This document shows positions 1-5,627 of a stretch of DNA of 8,192 bases, piece after piece. The translations under genes were made by a program, and so were the position numbers. Position 1 is the first letter of the stretch; every line of letters starts with the position of its first letter. This stretch comes from an uncultured beta proteobacterium (GTDB lineage Bacteria > Pseudomonadota > Gammaproteobacteria > Burkholderiales > SG8-39). Where the stretch lies: positions 1-8,192 of the forward strand of contig CAIPUP010000180.1 in assembly GCA_903868285.1 (NCBI GenBank). The letters are read 5' to 3'. The notes under the pieces were generated by a model. That model was given only the letters and a program-made list of their open reading frames with translations, was not told where the DNA came from and searched no databases.

Positions 1-608
1 ACGCTGAAGCGCTCGCGCCGGGTGTAGGCGGCGTTGGCAAAGGCGGCTGCGGCATCGCCCTTGACCGCGCGCATGGTCAGCACCTTGTTGCTGCCGATTT
101 CCTCATGCAGCAACACATCGCCGCTGGCCGAGGCGGCGCGATTGGTGACCGCGCTCAGCACCTCGCAATCGACCGTGATGGCCTCCAGTGCGTCCTGCGC
201 CTGCTGCAGGGTTTCGGCCACCACCAGCGCCAGCGGCTCGCCGACATAGCGCAGCTTGTCGTGCGCGATCACCGGTTGTTCGAACGGCTTGATCTCGGGC
301 AGCGGCTCCTGGCGCATCGGGATGCGCGGCATCAGTCCATCGGCTTGCAGCGCCAACACTTCGGCGCCAGTGAACACCGCAACCACGCCCGGCATCTGGC
401 GTGCGGCGCTGGCATCCACACCATGCAGTCGGGCATGCGCCAGCTGGCTGCGAAGCACTGCCGCGTGCAGCATTTGCGTCTGGCGCAGATCGCCGAGAAA
501 GCGTCCCTCGCCTTGCAGCAGTCGTTGATCTTCGACCCGGCGCATCGGTGCGCCAATGGCGGGGCCGCCAGCGTCGAGGGCGCGGCGTGATTCGGCGTGA
601 TCGGTCAT
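1..608 (-). CDS. Xanthine dehydrogenase/aldehyde oxidase-family molybdopterin-binding subunit, N-terminal part (runs off left edge)
   Basis: Reading the minus strand from the ATG at 608 gives 202 open codons with no stop before the window edge. The protein has the N-terminal pattern of the large subunit of molybdenum hydroxylases: a PMRRVEDQRLLQGEGRFLGD segment (residues 21-40), then an a/b hammerhead domain (about 42-155) with LHAAVLRSQLAHARL, PGVVAVFTGAEV and YVGEPLALVVAET. Family members are usually 750-800 aa, so only about a quarter is visible and the molybdenum-site residues lie outside. Such proteins hydroxylate aldehydes, purines or N-heteroaromatics or oxidise CO, working with 2Fe-2S and FAD subunits; the substrate cannot be told from this part. 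An in-frame ATG at 635 would add nine residues (MPHHPLDPA). Neither start has a clear Shine-Dalgarno, and I prefer 608 by family length. It is divergent from the Bug gene, so a shared regulatory region is likely. Confidence 0.87.
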   Translation of the reverse strand, partial: MTDHAESRRALDAGGPAIGAPMRRVEDQRLLQGEGRFLGDLRQTQMLHAAVLRSQLAHARLHGVDASAARQMPGVVAVFTGAEVLALQADGLMPRIPMRQEPLPEIKPFEQPVIAHDKLRYVGEPLALVVAETLQQAQDALEAITVDCEVLSAVTNRAASASGDVLLHEEIGSNKVLTMRAVKGDAAAAFANAAYTRRERFS

Positions 609-677
609 GGCAGGGTCCAGCGGGTGGTGTGGCATTGACTTGTTGCAGGCGTCGATCTTACCCGCCCGCACTGCCAA

Positions 678-697
678 TGCGCCGCGCCCCGGGCGCA
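678..697. promoter_or_regulatory. GC-rich inverted repeat, possible operator
   Basis: TGCGCC (678-683) and GGCGCA (692-697) are perfect 6-bp inverted arms around 8 nt. An overlapping tighter dyad, GCGCCC (684-689) against GGGCGC (691-696), is centred on C690. Only one of the two could form at a time as a hairpin. No T-run follows on either strand, so it does not look like an intrinsic terminator. Its place between divergent genes fits a protein-binding dyad, but short GC dyads are common by chance in DNA this GC-rich. Confidence 0.25.
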
Positions 698-750
698 GTC
701 AACCGGTATTTATCGTTGCGGGTGTGATCAGTGCAGGCGGCTCAAGCGAC

Positions 751-781
751 TTGACATGCCTTGACGCAGGGAGGCGATGCT
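751..781 (+). promoter_or_regulatory. Candidate promoter for the Bug gene
   Basis: A perfect TTGACA -35 hexamer lies at 751-756. The best -10 at a tolerable distance is GATGCT (776-781) after a 19-bp spacer, which is weak. A better-looking extended -10, TGCTAGGAT (778-786), is 24 bp from that -35 and only 14 bp from a second -35-like TTGACG (761-766). The two TTGAC motifs are 10 bp apart, about one helical turn, so they may instead be direct-repeat binding sites. Transcription from here would leave a leader of roughly 70 nt before the ATG at 860. Confidence 0.3.
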
Positions 782-843
782 AGGATTCACGCTTTCCGCG
801 CCATCCGTTGCGATAGGCGCGATCAGCATGGATGTGTCATATC

Positions 844-852
844 AGGAAAGGA
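844..852 (+). promoter_or_regulatory. Ribosome binding site of the Bug gene
   Basis: AGGAAAGGA ends 7 nt before the ATG at 860. It is the strongest Shine-Dalgarno-like sequence in the window and decides the start in favour of 860 over the upstream in-frame TTG at 761. The residues that TTG would add are charged and would bury the signal peptide. Confidence 0.75.
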
Positions 853-859
853 ACGTTTT

Positions 860-1879
860 ATGAGCGGGTTGTCCTTGCAACATTGGGTACGGCGGCTGCC
901 AGGTGTCTTGGGTGTCTTGGGTGTCTCTGGTGTCCTGGGTGCTTTGCTGCTGAACATGGGTGCAACGCACGTCATGGCGCAAGACTATCCGTCCAAGCCG
1001 ATTCGCATGTGGATCCCCAGCAGTGCCGGCGGTGCGACCGATGTCGCAGCGCGCATCCTTGGCGTACACATGGCCGAGATGCTGGCGCAGCCGGTGATCG
1101 TAGAGAACCGTGTCACCTCCGGCGGCATGGTCGCCACCAGCCAGCTGGCACAAAGTGCGCCGGACGGCTACACCCTGATGATGACCTTCGACACCTTCGC
1201 CACCACGCCGCATATGTACAAGAGTGCGCCCTATGATGTGGTGAAGGACTTCACGCCCATCATGCTGGTGACGCGCTATCCGCAGATACTGATCGTTCAC
1301 CCCAGCCTGAAGGTGAAAACCCTGCGTGAGTTTGTGGCTTATGCCAAGGCCAATGGTGCGCGCATGAATTTCGGTTCGGCCGGCCCCGGTTCGTCGGCCC
1401 GCTTGTCATATGAACTGTTCAAGGATGTGGCCGGCATCGAGACCATGCCGGTGCATTACAAGGGCGGTGGTCCGGCAGTGCAGGACCTGATTGCAGGGCA
1501 GCTGCATGTGATGCTGATCCAGGCTAGCGGCACCATTCAGCAGTCGATCAAGGCTGGCAAGTTGGTGGGGCTGGCCACCAGCGGCCTGAAGCGCTCGCCG
1601 CAGTTCCCCGATCTGCCGGTGATTGCCGATTTTTATCCTGGCTTCGAGACCATTTCCTGGGTTGGCCTGATCGGGCCCGCGGGCATTCCCAGGCCGATCG
1701 TTGATCGGCTCAACGCCACGCTCGGCAAGATTCTTGGCACAGCCGACATGAAAGAAAAAATGGCCGGGCAGGGCGCCGAGATTGTTGCCAGCACACCGGA
1801 TGAATTTGGCGCAACCATTCGTAATGAAAACACCCGCTGGGGTCGCATCATTCGCGATAAAAAGATCTCCATTGATTAA
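860..1879 (+). CDS. Bug/TctC-family periplasmic solute-binding protein
   Basis: This 339-aa protein is the extracytoplasmic receptor type of tripartite tricarboxylate transporters. Residues 1-40 form a Sec signal peptide: RR at 11-12, a long hydrophobic core, and probable cleavage after VMA (38-40), leaving QDYPSKPIRMWIP as the mature N-terminus. Family hallmarks follow: PSSAGGATDVAARIL (53-67), PYDVVKDFTPIM, NFGSAGPGSSARLSYELFK (about 170-187), HYKGGGPAVQDLIAGQ (about 199-214) and a C-terminal VGLIGPAGIPRPIVDRLN. Length is normal for the family. Known members bind carboxylates, amino acids or nicotinic compounds; the ligand here cannot be read from sequence. No TctA/TctB membrane genes are in view, so it is an orphan receptor, common in Burkholderiales. 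It lies 37 bp upstream of a phosphorelay operon with no terminator between, which raises the possibility of a sensory rather than transport role (inference). Confidence 0.93.
   Translation: MSGLSLQHWVRRLPGVLGVLGVSGVLGALLLNMGATHVMAQDYPSKPIRMWIPSSAGGATDVAARILGVHMAEMLAQPVIVENRVTSGGMVATSQLAQSAPDGYTLMMTFDTFATTPHMYKSAPYDVVKDFTPIMLVTRYPQILIVHPSLKVKTLREFVAYAKANGARMNFGSAGPGSSARLSYELFKDVAGIETMPVHYKGGGPAVQDLIAGQLHVMLIQASGTIQQSIKAGKLVGLATSGLKRSPQFPDLPVIADFYPGFETISWVGLIGPAGIPRPIVDRLNATLGKILGTADMKEKMAGQGAEIVASTPDEFGATIRNENTRWGRIIRDKKISID
902..946 (+). repeat. Five tandem 9-bp repeats inside the Bug signal peptide
   Basis: The units read GGTGTCTTG, GGTGTCTTG, GGTGTCTCT, GGTGTCCTG and GGTGCTTTG. The first two are identical and the later ones drift by two or three bases. 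In frame they encode GVL-GVL-GVS-GVL-GAL, residues 15-29, which is the hydrophobic core of the signal peptide. A 9-bp unit keeps the frame, so gain or loss of copies would change only the length of the hydrophobic core. Confidence 0.85.
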
Positions 1880-1916
1880 TGCCTTGTCACCGGCGCGCTG
1901 AGCGGATCGATTCGCC

Positions 1917-2252
1917 ATGAGCCCGGAAGAATTCCAACGCATGATCGCGCCGCTGCGCGACGAGTACCGTGCTGCCTTACCTGCCACCCTGGCCTTGATT
2001 ACACAGCTATGGCAATCCGTGTTGGAGGGCAAGGAAACAGCCATGGATCGCGACACGCTTCGGCGTGAAGTGCATAACCTGGCCGGTACCGGAAGCACCT
2101 TCGGCTTGTCCGGACTGACCGAAGCAGCGCGGGCATTCGAAATGTTGTGGGATGCTGCCGGCCTGCCGCATCAGCCACTGGACGCCGAGCCGCAACAGCG
2201 CCAGCAACTGCAGCAGGCCATGGATGCGTTGTTTCGGGCTGCCCAGGCATGA
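1917..2252 (+). CDS. Stand-alone Hpt (histidine phosphotransfer) domain protein
   Basis: This 111-aa soluble, mostly helical protein carries the Hpt motif LRREVHNLAGTGSTFGLSGL, with His53 as the predicted phosphorylated residue and Gly57 and Gly63 at the usual positions. The Lys common in the HxLKG form is Ala56 here. The protein has no other domain. Hpt proteins pass phosphate between receiver domains, or between a hybrid kinase and a separate response regulator. A weak Shine-Dalgarno (GAGCGGA, 1900-1906) precedes the ATG. Its TGA overlaps the kinase ATG by the classic ATGA arrangement (2249-2252), so the two are translationally coupled. The partner is probably the receiver encoded at 4056-4454, since the kinase has no receiver of its own; that pairing is inference. 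Confidence 0.85.
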   Translation: MSPEEFQRMIAPLRDEYRAALPATLALITQLWQSVLEGKETAMDRDTLRREVHNLAGTGSTFGLSGLTEAARAFEMLWDAAGLPHQPLDAEPQQRQQLQQAMDALFRAAQA

Positions 2253-4066
2253 GCGATCTGCCGGCCCAGGGGGCGCAGCCATCGGCGGGACTGTCGATCG
2301 GTGTACGCATCAATCTGGTTCTGGTACTGGGCTTGCTGTTGCTGACCGCTGTCTGGTGGGTGTCGGATGCCAGCATCCGCGAGCTGCTGCAAAACGCCAG
2401 GGCCGAGAGCCAGGTGGTGGAGGAACTGCGGCAGCTGGAACTGGTGGGGTTGCAGTTGCGCTCGGCAGAGCTGGCGCATCAGCGCTATTTGCTTGAGGGT
2501 GATCCGCGTGCGCTGGAGGAATTCGAGCAGCGGGCGCGATTGCTGATGCCAGCGTTGGCACGGATGCGCGAGCAGGCCCAGGATGCGCGCCTGAAAAATC
2601 GCACAGATGCGTTACGCGTGCTGGTGCAGCGCCGGCTGGATTTTTTCCGCGCCAGCATGAAGGTACGCAGCCCGAGCGATGTTCGAGCGGCGCGCGATGC
2701 CATGCGCGATTCGGTCAGCCTCAGTCTCAATCGAGAGATCCTGAGTGAGTTCGATGTGCTGCGGCGCCTGCAATTGAGCACGCTGGATCAGCGCCGTGCG
2801 GAAACCGCCACCAATGCCGACAACTCCAGCTACCTCATTCTCTGGAGTGCGCTGTTTGCTGCCAGCTTGCTGGTATGGGCGATTGTTGTGATTCAGCGTT
2901 TCCACCACCGGCGCAGCAGCGATTTGCAGGCCTTGCGTGACAGCGAGGCGCGATTGATTGCGATTGCCAATGCTGTGCCGGCAATGATTGCAGTGTTTGA
3001 TGCCGGCTTGCGCTGCCGTTTTCATAATCGCGCCATGCAGCGCTGGTTCGAGCGTGATGCCAGCCAGCTCGATGGGGTGGCGCTTCGTGCGCTGCTGGAT
3101 GAGGCGGCCTACGGGCTGGTGCGGCCACATGTCGAACGCGCGCTGGGTGGAACGGCATCACGGCTGGAGTTTTTGCACCAGCGTCCGGGCAAGGCTGCGG
3201 CCAGCCTGATTGCCGACTTCATCCCGCGCCAGGAAGTGGACGGAAAATTTTCCGGTTGTTATGCCTTGCTCAGCGATGTGTCGCAGTTGCGCGAAGTGGA
3301 TCGATTGAAGTCGCAGTTCATCTCGGTCATCAGTCACGAATTACGCACGCCCATGACTTCGATCCGCGGTTCGCTGGGATTGTTGGCCGGTGGGGTGGTG
3401 GGTGGGCTGCCGGACAAGGCGCGCGAGCTGGTGGATATCGCCCGCACCAACTGTGATCGTCTGGTGCGGCTGGTGAATGACATCCTCGATAGTGAGCGTA
3501 TTTCCACCGGCCGTCTGGCCTTCAATATGCAACCCACGGAAATTCCTGCGCTGGTTGAACGTGCGGTGGCGGCGATACAGGGCTTTGCTGCTGGCTTCGG
3601 CGTACGGGTGACAGTGCGCCAGCATGCGGTGCCGATGCCGCCGATTCCGGCGCTGAAGGTTGACCCGGATCGCATCGAGCAGGTGCTCGGCAATTTGCTG
3701 GCCAATGCCTGCAAGTTCACCGCGCCCGGCAGTGATGTCGAAGTGGTGTTGCAACGCGAGCCGGACAGCTTGCGCATCGAAGTGCTGGATCGTGGTCCAG
3801 GCGTGGACGAGAGCTTTCGCCCGCTGATCTTTGAGCGCTTCACCCAGATTGATGCCCGTGATGCCCGCCTCAAGGGGGGCTCGGGGCTGGGGCTGGCCAT
3901 CTCGCGCGCCATTGTCGAGCGTCATCGCGGGCGTATCGGCCTGCGCTCGCGTGAAGGTGGCGGCAGCGTGTTCTGGTTTGAATTGCCGCTGGGCGATGCG
4001 TCGTCGCCCCTGCCGCAAGCCGGGTCCCAGCCAGTGGCCGCCAGCGGCGATCGTCATGTCGGCTGA
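2249..4066 (+). CDS. Membrane sensor histidine kinase, CHASE3-like periplasmic domain plus PAS
   Basis: The 605-aa protein starts at the ATG overlapping the Hpt stop; the longer in-frame reading from 2147 would lie inside the Hpt gene and lacks family support. TM1 spans about 20-39 and TM2 about 195-216. Between them is a helical periplasmic domain with a CHASE3-like stretch (QLRSAELAHQRYLLEGD, 69-85). A PAS domain follows at about 228-345 with no HAMP linker. The HisKA dimerisation domain holds SHELRTP with His363. The ATPase domain shows the N box GNLLANACKF (481-490), G1 box DRGPG (514-518), F box IFERFTQ (527-533) and G2 box GGSGLGLA (543-550), so catalysis should be intact. Residues 583-605 are an unconserved tail that overlaps the next gene by 11 nt. 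It has no receiver domain of its own, so it should phosphorylate the downstream CheY-like protein. Its stimulus is unknown; the adjacent Bug protein is a candidate partner. Confidence 0.93.
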   Translation: MSDLPAQGAQPSAGLSIGVRINLVLVLGLLLLTAVWWVSDASIRELLQNARAESQVVEELRQLELVGLQLRSAELAHQRYLLEGDPRALEEFEQRARLLMPALARMREQAQDARLKNRTDALRVLVQRRLDFFRASMKVRSPSDVRAARDAMRDSVSLSLNREILSEFDVLRRLQLSTLDQRRAETATNADNSSYLILWSALFAASLLVWAIVVIQRFHHRRSSDLQALRDSEARLIAIANAVPAMIAVFDAGLRCRFHNRAMQRWFERDASQLDGVALRALLDEAAYGLVRPHVERALGGTASRLEFLHQRPGKAAASLIADFIPRQEVDGKFSGCYALLSDVSQLREVDRLKSQFISVISHELRTPMTSIRGSLGLLAGGVVGGLPDKARELVDIARTNCDRLVRLVNDILDSERISTGRLAFNMQPTEIPALVERAVAAIQGFAAGFGVRVTVRQHAVPMPPIPALKVDPDRIEQVLGNLLANACKFTAPGSDVEVVLQREPDSLRIEVLDRGPGVDESFRPLIFERFTQIDARDARLKGGSGLGLAISRAIVERHRGRIGLRSREGGGSVFWFELPLGDASSPLPQAGSQPVAASGDRHVG

Positions 4067-4454
4067 ACCGCTGCAGCGCCTGATGCTGGTTGAGGACGAT
4101 GATGACGTCCGTGCCGTGGCCTGCATGGCGCTCGAGGCGGTCGGCGGGTTCACGGTGGAGCAATGCAGTTCTGGTGCGCAGGCATTGCAGCGGATCGTCG
4201 CGCTGGAAGCGGCACTGATGCCGCAATTGATCCTGCTGGATGTGATGATGCCGGGCCTGGATGGACGAGAGGTGTTGCAGGCATTGCGTCAGATGCCGGC
4301 CTATGCCGATATTCCGGTGGTGTTTTTCACCGCCAAGGCGCAGCATGAAGAGTTGCGCGCGCTGAGTGCGCTGGGTGTGGCCGGCATCTTGTGCAAGCCC
4401 TTCGATCCCATGACCTTGTCTGACCAGGTGCGTGACATCTGGCGCAGCCTTTGA
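4056..4454 (+). CDS. Single-domain (CheY-like) response regulator
   Basis: The 132-aa protein is one receiver domain with nothing after it. The acidic cluster is LMLVEDDDD (9-17), the phosphoacceptor is Asp62 in LILLDVMMPGLDG, the switch Thr is Thr92 in PVVFFTAKA, and the conserved Lys is Lys114 in ILCKPFDP. All the residues needed for phosphorylation are present. There is no DNA-binding, GGDEF or other output domain, so it acts by protein contact or passes phosphate on, most likely to the Hpt protein two genes upstream. I chose the ATG at 4056, which overlaps the kinase stop by 11 nt and gives a normal receiver N-terminus; the next ATG at 4083 would start right at the first beta strand. Neither has a clear Shine-Dalgarno, which fits coupling to the kinase. 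Confidence 0.92.
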   Translation: MSAEPLQRLMLVEDDDDVRAVACMALEAVGGFTVEQCSSGAQALQRIVALEAALMPQLILLDVMMPGLDGREVLQALRQMPAYADIPVVFFTAKAQHEELRALSALGVAGILCKPFDPMTLSDQVRDIWRSL

Positions 4455-4487
4455 AATTTTCAATGCTGATTTTTTATTAGGTAATAC
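4455..4487 (+). promoter_or_regulatory. AT-rich spacer and ribosome binding site before the efflux adaptor
   Basis: This 33-bp gap is strikingly AT-rich beside its GC-rich neighbours. AGGT (4479-4482), 5 nt before the ATG at 4488, is the likely ribosome binding site. TTGAAA (4451-4456, overlapping the receiver stop) and TATTAG (4475-4480) could be a -35/-10 pair 18 bp apart. That would put the transcript start at the ATG itself and the -10 over the Shine-Dalgarno, so I hold the promoter reading loosely. No hairpin terminator is present, so read-through from the relay genes is possible. Confidence 0.4.
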
Positions 4488-5618
4488 ATGAATTCCCGAC
4501 TTTCGCTGTTGCTCGTTCTGTTGGTGTTTGGTTTGAGTGCTTGTGGCAAGAACGACGCGCCAACCGCAATGCCGGCGCAGTCGCAACCGCAACCCGTCGC
4601 AGCGCGCACCCAGGAAATGGCGCTGCAAAAAGTGCCGGTGGTGATCGAGTCAGTCGGTCGCACCGAGGGCGCGCGTGAAGTCGAGGTGCGGGCGCGGGTC
4701 AGCGGCATCCTGGAAAAACAGTTGTTTGCCGAAGGCCAGCCGGTGCGTGCCGGTGCGGTTCTGGTGCGCATCGATCCGGCGCCGTTCGAGCTGGCACTGG
4801 CCCAGGCGCGCGCAGCCCTGGCACAGGAGCGTTCGCGTAACGAGCAGGCGCGGCGCGAGGCCGAACGGCTCAAGGGGCTGATCGCTGCCAAGGCCATCAG
4901 TCAGCGTGAATATGACGATGCCGGCACCACGCTCAAGTCCTCGGCGGCGACCCTGGATGCGGCCGAGAACCGGGTGCGCGAAGCGGAACTCAATCTTTCG
5001 TATACCGCGCTGGTGGCTCCGATCTCCGGCGTCACTGGTCGGGTGCAGCGCTCCGAAGGCAATCTGCTGACGGTCAACACCGAGTCAGCCCTGATCACCA
5101 GCATTACCCAGACCGATCCGGTGTGGGTGCGCTTTGCCTTGTCGGATGCCGAGTTCGAGCAGCTCAAGGCGGCGCGCGGTGCCACTGGCGTTCGGCTCAA
5201 GCTGCCCGATGGCAAGCCCTATGCCCGTCCTGGCCGCCTCAACTTCACTGCCTCCACCGTCGACACGCGGCTGGGCACGGTGCAGATGCGGGCCGAGTTC
5301 GCCAATCCGGCCATGGACATCCTGCCCGGGCAGTTCGTGCGGGTTGAGCTGTCCATCGGCACGCGTGAGGCCTTTGTGTTGCCGCAGACCGCAGTGTTGC
5401 AGGGTGATCGCGGACGTTTTGTCTGGACGGTGGGCGAGGATGGCAAGGCGGCAGCGCGACCCGTACAAGTGGGTAACTGGATCGGCAATGACTGGGTGAT
5501 CCTGTCGGGCCTGAAACCCGGTGACAAGGTGGTGCTGGACAACCTGCTGCGGGTACGTCCGGGCACGCTGATTCAGCCGCCCGCTGCGCCTGCGTCTGCT
5601 GACAGCAACAAGAAATAA
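4488..5618 (+). CDS. RND efflux periplasmic adaptor (membrane fusion) lipoprotein
   Basis: The 376-aa adaptor links an RND pump to an outer-membrane channel. Its lipoprotein signal ends in the lipobox LSAC with Cys19 as the lipidated residue. The next residues, GKN, resemble the CGK start of mature MexA, which is anchored in the inner membrane. The two lipoyl half-motifs are at about 65-97 (VEVRARVSGILEKQLFAEGQ and on to RIDP) and 170-205 (LSYTALVAPISGVTGR). They flank an alpha-helical hairpin rich in Ala, Glu and Arg (98-169). A beta-barrel domain (about 211-290, DPVWVRFALSD) and membrane-proximal domain (about 295-362, with GLKPGDKVVLDNLLRVRPG) complete the normal AcrA/MexA/MexE order. The stop is 9 bp before the permease start, so the two form one operon. 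No specificity can be assigned. Confidence 0.94.
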   Translation: MNSRLSLLLVLLVFGLSACGKNDAPTAMPAQSQPQPVAARTQEMALQKVPVVIESVGRTEGAREVEVRARVSGILEKQLFAEGQPVRAGAVLVRIDPAPFELALAQARAALAQERSRNEQARREAERLKGLIAAKAISQREYDDAGTTLKSSAATLDAAENRVREAELNLSYTALVAPISGVTGRVQRSEGNLLTVNTESALITSITQTDPVWVRFALSDAEFEQLKAARGATGVRLKLPDGKPYARPGRLNFTASTVDTRLGTVQMRAEFANPAMDILPGQFVRVELSIGTREAFVLPQTAVLQGDRGRFVWTVGEDGKAAARPVQVGNWIGNDWVILSGLKPGDKVVLDNLLRVRPGTLIQPPAAPASADSNKK

Positions 5619-5627
5619 GCCTCCGCC

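Larger units (their letters stand above)
609..859. other. Divergent intergenic region between the molybdenum hydroxylase and Bug genes
   Basis: These 251 bp separate two head-to-head genes and must hold the promoters for both unless the start sites are further out. I see no convincing small ORF and no strong sigma-70 pair for the minus-strand gene. Two things stand out: a GC-rich dyad at 678-697 and paired TTGAC motifs at 751-765, each listed separately. A short AT-richer patch (GGTATTTATCG, 705-715) sits between them and is the most easily melted part of an otherwise GC-rich spacer. No regulator gene is adjacent in the window. Confidence 0.6.

Noticed and set aside
105..727. Plus-strand open frames covering the left end (105-590, 401-727 and others)
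   Set aside because: They are the complement of a well-conserved molybdenum hydroxylase frame on the minus strand; their translations show no recognisable domain.
761..859. Upstream TTG extension of the Bug protein by 33 residues
   Set aside because: The added residues are charged and would precede the signal peptide, while a strong AGGAAAGGA site serves the ATG at 860.
2147..2248. Upstream extension of the kinase by 34 residues
   Set aside because: It lies wholly inside the Hpt gene in another frame, has low-complexity Ala/Gly/Arg content, and the ATGA overlap at 2249 is a far better start.
3831..4055. Upstream extension of the response regulator by 75 residues
   Set aside because: This stretch codes the conserved G2 box and tail of the kinase in its own frame; a receiver domain needs no such extension.
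4452..4487. Intrinsic terminator after the receiver gene (TGAAA/TTTCA arms with a T-run at 4470-4475)
   Set aside because: The arms are only 5 bp, AT-only apart from one pair, and separated by one base, so they cannot form a stable hairpin.
4451..4490. Leaderless mRNA for the adaptor from TTGAAA/TATTAG
   Set aside because: The -10 is a 4/6 match and overlaps a reasonable Shine-Dalgarno, which argues that the transcript starts further upstream.
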